A stretch of 64,000 nt of DNA from Lacihabitans soyangensis (GTDB lineage Bacteria; Bacteroidota; Bacteroidia; Cytophagales; Spirosomataceae). Position numbers and translations under genes: made by a program. Location: positions 62,001 to 126,000 of the forward strand of contig NZ_RJUF01000003.1 of the NCBI RefSeq assembly GCF_024343775.1. The letters run 5' to 3'. Position 1 is the stretch's first letter; the number at the start of each line of letters is the position of its first letter. Under the pieces are notes generated by a model. That model ran no database searches. It was not told the DNA's origin and saw nothing but the letters and a program-made list of their open reading frames with translations. Positions 36,311 through 45,488 of the stretch are shown piece by piece.

Positions 36311-36667
36311 ATGAAAAAAAACCTAAGCATCGCCCTCATCATTATCACGACATGGAGCTGTCAACAAAAACCAAAACTTATGGGAACTACCATCAAAGTA
36401 GGAGAAAGCATTACACATGAATTAGAAGGTAATCCAAGCACTGGTTACACATGGCAGTACAAAGCCGAAAATCCTGAAATAGTTAAAATAACCGAGGAAA
36501 TAGTAAGCGAAAACAAAGATGGAATGGTTGGAACGCCATCGAAGTTTAAATACAAAATAGAAGGTGCTAGTGCCGGTACTGCTCAAATAATATTCACCTA
36601 CCGAAGATCTTGGGAAACAGATGTTCCCCCGGCTCAATCGGATACTTTGACGGTTAATGTTGAATAA
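36311..36667 (+). CDS. Chagasin-like (family I42) protease inhibitor lipoprotein
   Basis: About 118 residues from the ATG at 36311, which starts a lipoprotein signal (MKKNLSIALIIITTWSC with the lipobox Cys). The frame is open further upstream, but that stretch is translated palindromic repeat. The mature domain has the three I42 loops: GNPSTGYTWQY near 40, GMVGTPSKFKYKI near 77 and FTYRRSWE near 98, matching chagasin's NPTTG, GxxG and RPW-type loops. It would inhibit papain-type cysteine proteases. It is exported and possibly surface-tethered. Confidence 0.82.
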   Translation: MKKNLSIALIIITTWSCQQKPKLMGTTIKVGESITHELEGNPSTGYTWQYKAENPEIVKITEEIVSENKDGMVGTPSKFKYKIEGASAGTAQIIFTYRRSWETDVPPAQSDTLTVNVE

Positions 36668-36724
36668 TCACTGTGATTTTTGCCTAATGCACGAATAAAA
36701 CGTGGATTAGTGATGGTCTTAAGC

Positions 36725-38149
36725 CTATTTTCTATAATCTAATGGTGGCTTTCTATCGCCGGCAAGTGACTTATAATTAAAATCTTTGGATCCACGCATT
36801 ATGTAAAGTTCTTCTTTAGATTTTTCTACCAAGCTTGTATCCATAAACAAATCTTTTGCTGTTAAGGCCATTGTTTTAGCGGCGTTTATCATTCCTTTGT
36901 GGCCAATACTCATACCATTGCAAGCAACGGCTTGCCAACTGTGAGCAGGTACTCCAGGTACCCAAGTAGCGGTGGAAAGTCCAGCCGTGGGAACAACCCA
37001 ACTCACATCGCCCACATCTGTAGAAGCTGGTGTAGCTAATCCTGAAGTGTACGGTTTTATCTGATCTGCAGACTCTACTGTGGCCAAAGAACTTGAAAAA
37101 ACGGTCTTCCTGATATCTTCAGCAAACTTCCTTTCTTCTGGTGTAAACTTTACGCCTCCTACCATTTCAAGGTTTTTTTGCATGGCCTTCGCTAATGTCT
37201 CATTAGGAAGTAAATTGTACAGACCTGCCATTATCTCAAAACTCATTTTGGTTTCTGTACCCAATGCGGCTGCCTGGGCGGCTTTCTGAACTCTGTTCCA
37301 AACTTCTTCCAAGCCCTTGGCTGATGGGTGCCTGACGGTATATTCCACCATGGCATAATCTGGAACAATGTTGGAAGTTAAGCCTCCGTTCTTTATCACA
37401 TAATGAATCCTTGTTTCAGGAGAAATATGCTCTCTCATGAGGTTGACCATATAATTCATGGCCTCTACGGCGTCTAAGGCCGAACGACCTTTTTCTGGAG
37501 CCGCCGAAGCGTGTGCTGCTAAGCCTTCAAAAGTAAAGTTTGTAACCCGATAGGCCAACGATGAGTTTGGACTTGCATTATTATTGTCGCCAGGATGCCA
37601 GTTAATTACGGCATCTATGTCTTTAAAAACTCCCGCTTGCACCAAATAGGTTTTCCCACCGCCCGCTCCTTCCTCAGCAGGCGTTCCTATAAGTTTTATT
37701 GTACCTTTTATTTTGTTCTTTTCCATCCAAGTTTTGGTAGAAATAGCTGCAGCCACCGAACCTACTCCGAATAAATTATGTCCACAGCCATGCCCATAGC
37801 CATTAAGAACTTTAGCCTTTCTGGTCGGAATGGCTTCTTGTGAAAGACCCGGCAAAGCATCCATTTCAGCCAAAATACCGATAGTCGGATAGCCAGTGCC
37901 GTAAATTGCTACGAAAGCTGTTGACATTTCTCCAACTCCTTTTTTTACAGAAAACCCATTGGCTTCCAATTCTTTGATTAATAAGGCCCCCGTTTTTTCT
38001 TCTAAATAACCAGGCTCGGCCCATTGCCAAATCTGGTCTGACATTTGGGTATATTTCGTAAAGTTTTGGTCGAGATGAGTCACAATCTCATTTTGAGCAA
38101 ACAGATTTCCTGCAAAAATCAGACAAAACAGAAAGACAATTTTTTTCAT
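36725..38149 (-). CDS. Exported M20-family amidohydrolase (AbgB-like)
   Basis: A 474-residue protein with a signal peptide (MKKIVFLFCLIFAGNLFAQ). Metal-ligand motifs are GILAEMDALPGLSQ near 95-108 and GYGHGCGHNLFGVGSVAAA near 118-136, with TPAEEGAGGGKTYL near 160; HWP (NWHPGD) and dimerisation-domain residues follow. It resembles p-aminobenzoyl-glutamate hydrolase subunit B and other amino-acid amidohydrolases. Here it is exported, so the substrate is probably extracellular amide or dipeptide. It is a single gene converging on the I42 inhibitor. Confidence 0.85.
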   Translation of the reverse strand: MKKIVFLFCLIFAGNLFAQNEIVTHLDQNFTKYTQMSDQIWQWAEPGYLEEKTGALLIKELEANGFSVKKGVGEMSTAFVAIYGTGYPTIGILAEMDALPGLSQEAIPTRKAKVLNGYGHGCGHNLFGVGSVAAAISTKTWMEKNKIKGTIKLIGTPAEEGAGGGKTYLVQAGVFKDIDAVINWHPGDNNNASPNSSLAYRVTNFTFEGLAAHASAAPEKGRSALDAVEAMNYMVNLMREHISPETRIHYVIKNGGLTSNIVPDYAMVEYTVRHPSAKGLEEVWNRVQKAAQAAALGTETKMSFEIMAGLYNLLPNETLAKAMQKNLEMVGGVKFTPEERKFAEDIRKTVFSSSLATVESADQIKPYTSGLATPASTDVGDVSWVVPTAGLSTATWVPGVPAHSWQAVACNGMSIGHKGMINAAKTMALTAKDLFMDTSLVEKSKEELYIMRGSKDFNYKSLAGDRKPPLDYRK

Positions 38150-38205
38150 AATCTATATTCATTAAAAAACTCAAAACACTTAAAACAGAACTCACAACTA
38201 AAGAG

Positions 38206-38757
38206 TCAATTCAACCTAGGATCTACTGGATAATTGGCCAAAACCTTATAATCACCGCCCATTCGTTTCAGTACCGTTCTCCAAAATTGATTGGTATATT
38301 CTTCAAAAATCACATCAGAATTGATATCAGAAACAAACCAGGTGTTTTGTGCTAGTTCATTTTTCAACTGACCAGCTCCCCAACCAGAATAGCCAATGAA
38401 AAATCGAATATCTTCGGATTTTATACTCCCAATGCTCAATAAACTTTTAACACTTTCGAAATCCCCCGACCAGAAAATTCCGTTGCCCAAATCGATAGAA
38501 TCTTCTATCAAATGACCCAAACGATGTACAAAATGCAAGGTATTTTGCTCGACCGGACCACCAATAAAAAGTGGAAATTCTACATAAATGTCGTCAACAA
38601 CATCTGCTATAGTGTTTTTAGAGACATTGTTTAGTACCAATCCAAACGAGCCCTCGTCGTTGTGTTCACAAATGAGCACCACACTACGTTCGAAGTTTGG
38701 GTCTCCAAGAAATGGCTCGGCTATCAGTACATTGCCTGCATTTGGTGTTTCATTCAT
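38206..38757 (-). CDS. YqgE/AlgH family protein
   Basis: About 183 residues from the ATG at 38757 (MNETPNAGNVLIAEPFLGDPNFERSVVLICEHNDEGSFGLVLN); an upstream ATG at 38799 adds 14 residues that look non-domain. The UPF0301 core segments LIAEPFLGDPNFERSVVLICEH and GLVLNNVSKNTI, FIGGPVEQNTLHFVHRLG and GYSGWGAGQLKNEL are all present. Its role is unknown; related proteins have been linked to alginate regulation and to RNA processing elsewhere. Single gene, convergent with nothing close. Confidence 0.88.
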   Translation of the reverse strand: MNETPNAGNVLIAEPFLGDPNFERSVVLICEHNDEGSFGLVLNNVSKNTIADVVDDIYVEFPLFIGGPVEQNTLHFVHRLGHLIEDSIDLGNGIFWSGDFESVKSLLSIGSIKSEDIRFFIGYSGWGAGQLKNELAQNTWFVSDINSDVIFEEYTNQFWRTVLKRMGGDYKVLANYPVDPRLN

Positions 38758-38862
38758 GAGGAAATTTTGTATTTTTGGCAAATTAGAAATTTCAAACAAA
38801 TAAAAAACGATTTTTTGAATTTTCTAGAAACTGAATTTTATTTCAACCAAAATAACCTCAAA

Positions 38863-39948
38863 ATGAAGAACAGAAGGGATTTCTTAAAAAGTACAGGACT
38901 AATCGCCGCATCGGCCGTTTTTTCGCCGCACGTATTGCTCAAAGCTACCCAGCCACAAAAGACAAAATTAGGTATAGCACTAGTTGGACTTGGCTATTAC
39001 AGTACCGACTTGATAGCACCAGCTTTACTCAAAACCGAGCATTGCGAACTCAAAGGTATCGTGACGGGTACACCCTCAAAGGTGGAAATCTGGAAAAACA
39101 AATACGGTTTAGCAGATAAAAACATTTATGATTACAATAATTACGACCAAATAGCCAACAACCCTGACATCGACATTATCTATGTGATCTTGCCGCCATC
39201 GATGCACCGAGAGTTTACTGTTAGAGGAGCGGCTACAGGCAAGCATATTTTCTGCGAAAAACCTATGGCTCCCTCAGTAGCTGACTGCCAAGCCATGATA
39301 GATGCTTGTAATAAAAACAAAGTGAAACTATCTATCGGCTACCGTTGTCAGCACGACCCCAACCTACAGCAAGTAATGAAGGTTGCCAAAGAACGTCCTT
39401 TTGGAAAGCCTAAAATGATTAATTCTGCAGCAGGGTATTTTGATGGCCGCACTACGCATTGGAAACAAAACAAAGCATTGGGCGGAGGCGTAATGGGCGA
39501 CATGGGCGTTTATGCCTTGCAAGGAGCACGTATGGCAGCTGGTGAAGAACCTATCAGCGTAATAGCACAAGCCTCCACAACTCGCCCGGAGATTTACAAA
39601 GAAGTAGAAGAGACTATGATGTTTCAGTTGGAATTTCCTTCGGGAGCGAGAGCGGCTTGTCAGTCGAGTTTCGGCATAAACATGAACCATTTGCAAGTAA
39701 ACTACGAAAAAGGTTGGCTAAAAATGGAACCCCAAAGTGGCTACGGCAACAACAAAGGCAGCATGTCAGACGGTACACAGATCAACTTCCCCTTGGCCAG
39801 CCAACAACCCAAACAACTGGACGAAGACGCTCTGTCCATTATCGAGAAAAAACCTATGATTGTTCCTGGAGAGGAAGGTTTAAGAGATATTAGGGTGGTG
39901 GAAGCTATTTATAAGTCTGTGAAAACAGGTGGTTTGGTGAAGATATGA
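38863..39948 (+). CDS. Exported Gfo/Idh/MocA-family oxidoreductase (glucose-fructose-oxidoreductase-like)
   Basis: About 361 residues from the ATG at 38863; a longer in-frame opening to 38662 overlaps the yqgE start and is not coding. The N-terminus MKNRRDFLKSTGLIAASAVFSPHV is a twin-arginine-like leader (NRRDFLK). Rossmann motif GIALVGLGYYS near 29-39, IIYVILPPSMHREFTVRGAATGKHIFCEKPMAPS near 105-138 with the catalytic EKP lysine. It is a second exported paralogue of the protein at 3419, with about 30% identity by eye. It would oxidise or reduce a sugar with a tightly bound nicotinamide. Confidence 0.88.
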   Translation: MKNRRDFLKSTGLIAASAVFSPHVLLKATQPQKTKLGIALVGLGYYSTDLIAPALLKTEHCELKGIVTGTPSKVEIWKNKYGLADKNIYDYNNYDQIANNPDIDIIYVILPPSMHREFTVRGAATGKHIFCEKPMAPSVADCQAMIDACNKNKVKLSIGYRCQHDPNLQQVMKVAKERPFGKPKMINSAAGYFDGRTTHWKQNKALGGGVMGDMGVYALQGARMAAGEEPISVIAQASTTRPEIYKEVEETMMFQLEFPSGARAACQSSFGINMNHLQVNYEKGWLKMEPQSGYGNNKGSMSDGTQINFPLASQQPKQLDEDALSIIEKKPMIVPGEEGLRDIRVVEAIYKSVKTGGLVKI

Positions 39949-40016
39949 AATTTTGGAAATTACTCTGGATCTAAAAACATGAGCCCCTGAATAATTCCTA
40001 AGATCAAATTATAAAT

Positions 40017-42263
40017 ATGCAATTCGTCTTAAAAATGGCCATTTTAAAATCAATTTTTCTTATTCTTGCTTCTGTCTCATTCACAATGGCTCAATCGACC
40101 ATTGTTGCTGCAGGCGACACTTGGAAATACCTCGATAATGGCTCTGACCAAGGAACAACCTGGCGAAATGCCGGATTTAACGACGCTTTGTGGGCCAGTG
40201 GTAATGCAGAATTTGGATATGGCGAAGGAGACGAAACTACCGTGGTGAATTATGGACCTGATCCCAATAACAAATATATCACTACTTATTTTAGAAAGGT
40301 AGTCACGCTATCAAGTACTTACAGTAGCTTTCTTTTACGAGGCAAAAGAGACGACGGTGTGGCTGTATATTTCAACGGGGTACAAGTTTTTAAAGATGGA
40401 CTTGGAGATCCTGTTTTATATAATACTTTAGCCACAAACGCTGCCGACGATGGACAGGTGTGGTTGAGTACAACTTTACCTGGCAATGTTTTACAAATGG
40501 GACAAAACACGATAGCCGTAGAGATTCACCAGACGGCATCGAGTAGCTCAGATTTGTCCTTCGACTTCGAGCTTATTGGCCAGAACAGTGTTTTTGTGTC
40601 TAGAGGACCATATCTACAAATGGCCTCTTCTACTGGCATGCAGATAAGATATAGAACCATCTCTCTGACCACCAGCAAAATAAACTATGGTACAGACCCG
40701 AACAACCTAATCCTGTCTGTTTCAGATAATGCTTTTAAAACCGAGCATATTGTAAATCTGATAGGCCTACAACCGAATACAAAGTACTACTACAACATTG
40801 CGAATACCGACCAAATAATTCAAAGCTCGGCCAATCACTATTTTTACACTGCACCAACTATCGGAACCGAGAAGAAAACTAAAGTGTGGGTTACGGGCGA
40901 TTGTGGAACGGGAACAAGTACTCAAGCAAACGTAAAAAATGCCTTTCTCAACTACGTTGGTAACAACTATATCGACCTTTGGCTTCTTCTTGGGGATAAT
41001 GCTTACAACTCTGGCTATGATAATGAGTATCAAACATTGTTTTTTGAGCCATATCAAAATAGCCGAACCATGAAGCAAACACCTATTTTTCCTGCTCCCG
41101 GAAACCATGACTATTACAGCACATCCCAAGGGAGTAGAAGTGGAGCTTATTTTCAGAATTTTACACTACCCACCAATGGCGAAATTGGTGGTCCACCCTC
41201 TTACAATGAAGGTTATTATTCTTATAATTACGCCAATATACACTTCATAAGTCTCGATTCTTACGGGACAGAAACTGCAAGTTTATATCGCTTATCTGAT
41301 ACTCTCAATAGTCCACAGATAACCTGGTTAAAAGCCGATTTGGCCGCAAATACACAAAAATGGACCATCGTCTATTGGCATCATCCTCCTTACACTATGG
41401 GTAGCCACAACTCTGACTCAGAGCTAGAGCTTCGATATATTAGAGAAAAAGTGCTCCCTATTCTTGAAAGAAACAACGTAGATTTGGTTCTTTGTGGCCA
41501 TAGTCATAACTATGAAAGAACACGCTTAATAAAAGGGCACTATGGTCTTGAAAGCTCATTTAGTCCAACTAGTCACAACAAAAGCAACTCAAGCGGTAGA
41601 TATGATGGTACCGCCGACTCTTGCCCTTATGAAAAAACATCTGGCTTGCCCAACAAAGGCATCGTTTATGTGGTTGCAGGTTCGGCAGGGTGGGTAACTT
41701 CCAAACAGGCAACTTATCCCCACGATGCCACAGTTTACTCTAACTCCGAAACTGGGGGTTCAATTTATCTCGAAATTGAAGGAAACCGACTGGATTCTAA
41801 GTGGATTTCAGAAAACGGAACGGTTGCTGATCAGTTTACAATTATGAAAGACGTGAATAAAAATTCAGAAATTGAAATTGCACCAAATCAGAGTTCTGTA
41901 AACTTACAAGCCTCGTGGATTGGCGATTATATTTGGAATAACCCTGCAGGAAATACAAAAACTATTCAAATAAATCCGATAATTGGTCAGCAATATTTTG
42001 TGGAAGATAGTCGTCAATGTTTGAGAGACACTTTCCTAATAAAAGTTAATCCAAACTGTGTGAACAATCACCAATTGACAAAAGTGGTTGGAGGTAATTC
42101 AACTTTAGCTTTAAACGCAAGTCAGGCAATTTCGGCTTCTAGCAGCCTTCAAAGTGGGACAACAGTTAACTTTGGAGCAGGTAGGTCTATTTTACTTGAA
42201 AATGGATTTCAGGCAAGCAATGGAGGTGTTTTTAAAGCGGAAATAAAAAATTGTGTAAACTAA
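40017..42263 (+). CDS. Exported purple acid phosphatase-like metallophosphoesterase with C-terminal sorting-type domain
   Basis: A 748-residue protein with a signal peptide ending near FTMAQS. The first domain (about 30-190) resembles galactose-binding-like folds (GDTWKYLDNGSDQGTTWRNAGFNDALW). An Fn3-like domain (about 200-285) is next. The phosphatase domain has VTGDCGTGT near 295, LLLGDNAYNSGYDNEY near 325, PAPGNHDYY near 360, VYWHHPPYTMG near 455 and CGHSHNYERTR near 490, the full metal ligand set. The C-terminal 70 residues (NFGAGRSILLENGFQASNGGVFKAEI) match the 3-coathanger domain common on exported Bacteroidota proteins. It likely hydrolyses phosphoesters outside the cell. Confidence 0.88.
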   Translation: MQFVLKMAILKSIFLILASVSFTMAQSTIVAAGDTWKYLDNGSDQGTTWRNAGFNDALWASGNAEFGYGEGDETTVVNYGPDPNNKYITTYFRKVVTLSSTYSSFLLRGKRDDGVAVYFNGVQVFKDGLGDPVLYNTLATNAADDGQVWLSTTLPGNVLQMGQNTIAVEIHQTASSSSDLSFDFELIGQNSVFVSRGPYLQMASSTGMQIRYRTISLTTSKINYGTDPNNLILSVSDNAFKTEHIVNLIGLQPNTKYYYNIANTDQIIQSSANHYFYTAPTIGTEKKTKVWVTGDCGTGTSTQANVKNAFLNYVGNNYIDLWLLLGDNAYNSGYDNEYQTLFFEPYQNSRTMKQTPIFPAPGNHDYYSTSQGSRSGAYFQNFTLPTNGEIGGPPSYNEGYYSYNYANIHFISLDSYGTETASLYRLSDTLNSPQITWLKADLAANTQKWTIVYWHHPPYTMGSHNSDSELELRYIREKVLPILERNNVDLVLCGHSHNYERTRLIKGHYGLESSFSPTSHNKSNSSGRYDGTADSCPYEKTSGLPNKGIVYVVAGSAGWVTSKQATYPHDATVYSNSETGGSIYLEIEGNRLDSKWISENGTVADQFTIMKDVNKNSEIEIAPNQSSVNLQASWIGDYIWNNPAGNTKTIQINPIIGQQYFVEDSRQCLRDTFLIKVNPNCVNNHQLTKVVGGNSTLALNASQAISASSSLQSGTTVNFGAGRSILLENGFQASNGGVFKAEIKNCVN

Positions 42264-42294
42264 AGACCTCGTAATACTCTATTGATTATCCTTC

Positions 42295-43710
42295 TTAAAA
42301 CAAATCATCCATAGTCAAATCGTTTTGAATGATGGACTTTGCGTATTCGTTTTGAGTGAGACCGTAAGTCGTAATCATCGCCAAAAAAACACTTTTTCTC
42401 GTTTTGGTTACTTCTTTAAATAAGCTTTGTTTTGTTCTAAGTTTTAAATCATACTCTTTTGTAATGGTAAAAGGGCTGGTAGAGTATTTTATTTCAAATA
42501 GATTAATTATTCGATCTTTTCGATCAATTACCAAATCTATTTGAGCACCTGCTGTTTCTGAATCTGCTGATTTCGTCCAAGTACTTGTTTCGCTATAAAT
42601 TCCCTCTATTCCCAGTTTACGTTTAATATTTGTGGTGTGGTCCCAACATACTTGCTCAAATGCCAAGCCCGCCCATGCATGGGTAGTTCCTGTGTCAATT
42701 ATACTGGTCCATACCCCTTCTGAATATTTTGCCGAATGTTCGATAAACTTAAAATAGAACAATGTGTAATAGTCCGCTATCACAAATGTTTTTTTGTTTT
42801 TATTTGTTCCTATTGGTACATACGATTTCAGAAAACCACTTTCTTCTAATTCATTAAGTTTTAAACTAAAGTCTCCACTCGACTCCCAACCCAATTTTTT
42901 GATTATTTGGTCTCGGGTGGCTCTATTTCCCAACCCATATATTGCCCTTAGTAGTTTTTCATGTTTTTCAGAGTTGTTAAATAACGAAGAAAACACAAAT
43001 TGAAACTCATTCCTGAGTTGTCCCGTTGGACTAAAACAGGTTTTTTCGATATTCTGAGCAGCACTTAAGCCTTTTTGTATCTGTTCTAAATAAAACGGAA
43101 TACCCCCAACAGCCATATAAATATTCACTATTTGGTATCTGTCCAAGTTTATTCCTTGAGATTTAAAAAACGCTTCTGTCTCAGCCAATGTAAACGGCTC
43201 TATCTTGAATCGATGTGTAATTCTGTTATATAATCCTCCTTTGTTTCGAATGAGCTTGTTTATCATCCAAGAGGCTGCTGAGCCGCACACAAATAGTTTT
43301 AGCCCTTGTTGCGAACTTGCCCAAGAATTCCAAAAAAAATCAAGCCCAGTCATAAAATCTGATTTTTTCGTGTCAAACCACGGCAATTCATCCAAAAACA
43401 ATATCTTCTCTCCTTCAATTTTAGAAAGCTCTTTTTGTAGAAAAGAAAAACATTCTAACCAACTTTTGGGTGGTTCGTATGATGCAGAAAATTGATTATT
43501 TATAAATAATGTAAAGTTTAATAACTGCTTTTGGGTATTGCTATTTGCCAGTCCAGTAGCATAAAAAGTAAACTTTTGATTAAAATATTCTTTGATTAAA
43601 AACGTCTTTCCCACTCTTCTTCTACCATAAAGTGCCACAAAAGCAGGTTTATCATTATTCATGATTTCTCTAATTCTATCTTGCTCTGGCTGTCTCCCAA
43701 TTATTTTCAT
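42295..43710 (-). CDS. AAA-type ATPase with C-terminal PD-(D/E)XK-like domain (archaeal ATPase / DUF234 class)
   Basis: A 471-residue protein. Walker A GRRRVGKT is at residues 29-36 and Walker B ILFLDELPW near 103-111. A sensor-like FVCGSAASWMI lies near 140. A winged-helix region follows (about 255-300, ATRDQIIKKLGWESSGDFSLKLNELEESGFL). The C-terminal domain has AGAQIDLVIDRKDRIINLFEIKYS near 383-406, the D...ExK pattern of a restriction-endonuclease fold. This class is common in archaea and anaerobic and Bacteroidota genomes and its function is unknown; a defence or mobile-element role has been suggested. Two 40-base hairpin repeats lie upstream. Confidence 0.82.
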   Translation of the reverse strand: MKIIGRQPEQDRIREIMNNDKPAFVALYGRRRVGKTFLIKEYFNQKFTFYATGLANSNTQKQLLNFTLFINNQFSASYEPPKSWLECFSFLQKELSKIEGEKILFLDELPWFDTKKSDFMTGLDFFWNSWASSQQGLKLFVCGSAASWMINKLIRNKGGLYNRITHRFKIEPFTLAETEAFFKSQGINLDRYQIVNIYMAVGGIPFYLEQIQKGLSAAQNIEKTCFSPTGQLRNEFQFVFSSLFNNSEKHEKLLRAIYGLGNRATRDQIIKKLGWESSGDFSLKLNELEESGFLKSYVPIGTNKNKKTFVIADYYTLFYFKFIEHSAKYSEGVWTSIIDTGTTHAWAGLAFEQVCWDHTTNIKRKLGIEGIYSETSTWTKSADSETAGAQIDLVIDRKDRIINLFEIKYSTSPFTITKEYDLKLRTKQSLFKEVTKTRKSVFLAMITTYGLTQNEYAKSIIQNDLTMDDLF

Positions 43711-43762
43711 TTCTGTATCTATTACTTCATAATGTTATAAATATACACGATTTAATTGTTTT

Positions 43763-43854
43763 TTATTTTCCAAAACTATAAAAAATGTTGCGTTTTGGAA
43801 AATATTGTGGTTGATTATTTTCCAAAACTATAAAAAATGTTGCGTTTTGGAAAA
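43763..43854. repeat. Tandem 40-base repeat with TTTTCCAAAAC/GTTTTGGAAAA arms
   Basis: Two identical 40-base units (43763-43802 and 43815-43854), 12 bases apart, 53-144 bases upstream of the AAA ATPase start. Each contains an 11-base inverted repeat TTTTCCAAAAC/GTTTTGGAAAA around a 15-base spacer. The unit repeat is exact. Confidence 0.75.
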
Positions 43855-43974
43855 ATCAATGGCGATTGATATGCTTTTTTTAACCCTATATTCAGAATTT
43901 CTGTGTCACGAAAAACGGTAGAATCCGTTTCTTTTTTCTATATTTAAGTTTTGAAAAATCGCCTCTTCCAAACT

Positions 43975-45486
43975 ATGACAAAACTAAGCTACTATCTGTT
44001 AGGAATTATTTCCTTTTGTGTGTTGCAAAAAGTTTCTGCTCAATCGTCTGCCGAGCAAATGGCTAAGATAAAAGCCGCATTACCCATTATTGATCAAATT
44101 TGTAAAGAAAATGCAGAGAAAAATCACCTGCCTAGTTTGGTTTATGGCTTGGTTGTAGATGGACAAATTGTACATTTCAATGCTTTGGGTGTCACGAATT
44201 TATCCGAAAAAACACCTGCCAGTCAACAATCGGTTTACCGTATTGCCTCTATGTCAAAGAGCATTACAGCCATGGCCATCTTACAACTTAGAGACGCTGG
44301 AAAACTACAATTAGACGATCCTGTACATAAATACATTCCTGAAATAAAAGGACAAAAGTTTTCGATAGATTCACCAGAAATCACAATTAGGCATTTGCTA
44401 ACTCACGCTGCTGGTTTTCCCGAAGATAACCCTTGGGGCGACAGACAACTGGCCATTTCAGACGATACGATGCTTAAAATGTTCAAAAAGGGCATTTCTT
44501 TCTCAAATACCCCTGGTGTAAGTTATGAATATAGCAACATGGGATTCGCTATGTTGGGATATATCATCAAAAAAGTAACAGGAGAAACCTATCAAAACTA
44601 CACTATAAAACATATTTTGAAACCACTGGGTATGAACAATACCTACTGGGATTATACCAAAGTGCCTAAAAGCCAACTGGCACTTGGATACAGATGGATT
44701 GACGATAAATGGGTAGAACAACCCATGCTGGGCGACGGTGCTTATGGAGCTATGGGTGGTATGCTGACCACCATAGAAGATTTTGGAAAATACATGACCT
44801 TTCATCTATCTGCTGCAAGCTCCGATAAACCAGAATCTAAAGTATTGAAAAGAAGCTCACTACGAGAAATGCAACAACCTTGGAATTTTGCTCTGCTAAA
44901 TGTAGAAAACAAAAATGCTCAAGGAAACTCGTGTCCGTTTGTACAAGCTTATGGATATGGACTAAGATGGGTACAAGACTGCGAACACAATATCAACATC
45001 GGCCACAGTGGTGGCTTGCCTGGTTTTGGTAGCAACTGGAAAATTTTGCCACAGTATGGCATCGGGTTCGTGTCATTTGCCAATCGCACCTATGCCCCAG
45101 CTAATGCTTTGAATACCCAAATTATGGATACCTTAATCGCTTTGGCAGACTTAAAACCTATTTCTTGGGCTGTTTCTGAAGTATTAAAAGAACGTCAAAA
45201 ACAGCTCGTTTCTCTTCTTCCATCTTGGGAAAAAGCCGAAGCTTCGGGAATTTTTGCAGAAAACTTCTTTTTGGATTATTTCACAAATAGCCTAAAAAAA
45301 GAAGCGGAAGCCATTTACCAAAAAGCTGGTAAAATTATGCGAGTAGGCGAAATGATGCCAGAAAATGCACTTCGTGGATCATTTATGCTTGAAGGAGAAA
45401 ACACCAACATTAAAATTAGCTTCACGCTTTCTCCCGAAAAACCAGCCTTAATTCAGGAATATCATATTTCTGAGGTGAAAAAATAG
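43975..45486 (+). CDS. Exported beta-lactamase-family serine hydrolase
   Basis: About 503 residues from the ATG at 43975; the frame opens at a TTG 24 bases earlier. Signal peptide MTKLSYYLLGIISFCVLQKVSAQ. Active-site motifs: ASMSKSITAMAI (S-x-x-K) near 89, YEYSNMGFAMLGY (Y-x-N) near 180, and HSGGLPGFG near 345 (H/K-x-G). Such class C-like proteins include D-alanyl-D-alanine carboxypeptidases, esterases and lactamases; this length with a C-terminal extension (about 400-500) is typical of exported Bacteroidota versions. It converges on the GH39 gene with only 2 bases between. Confidence 0.87.
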   Translation: MTKLSYYLLGIISFCVLQKVSAQSSAEQMAKIKAALPIIDQICKENAEKNHLPSLVYGLVVDGQIVHFNALGVTNLSEKTPASQQSVYRIASMSKSITAMAILQLRDAGKLQLDDPVHKYIPEIKGQKFSIDSPEITIRHLLTHAAGFPEDNPWGDRQLAISDDTMLKMFKKGISFSNTPGVSYEYSNMGFAMLGYIIKKVTGETYQNYTIKHILKPLGMNNTYWDYTKVPKSQLALGYRWIDDKWVEQPMLGDGAYGAMGGMLTTIEDFGKYMTFHLSAASSDKPESKVLKRSSLREMQQPWNFALLNVENKNAQGNSCPFVQAYGYGLRWVQDCEHNINIGHSGGLPGFGSNWKILPQYGIGFVSFANRTYAPANALNTQIMDTLIALADLKPISWAVSEVLKERQKQLVSLLPSWEKAEASGIFAENFFLDYFTNSLKKEAEAIYQKAGKIMRVGEMMPENALRGSFMLEGENTNIKISFTLSPEKPALIQEYHISEVKK

Positions 45487-45488
45487 TT

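Noticed and set aside
38662-38862. N-terminal extension of the second Gfo/Idh/MocA protein
   Set aside because: It overlaps the yqgE start on the other strand and is not domain-like; the RR leader begins at 38863.
43763-43854. Tandem repeats as a CRISPR array
   Set aside because: Only two units with a 12-base spacer that is far too short, and no cas gene nearby.
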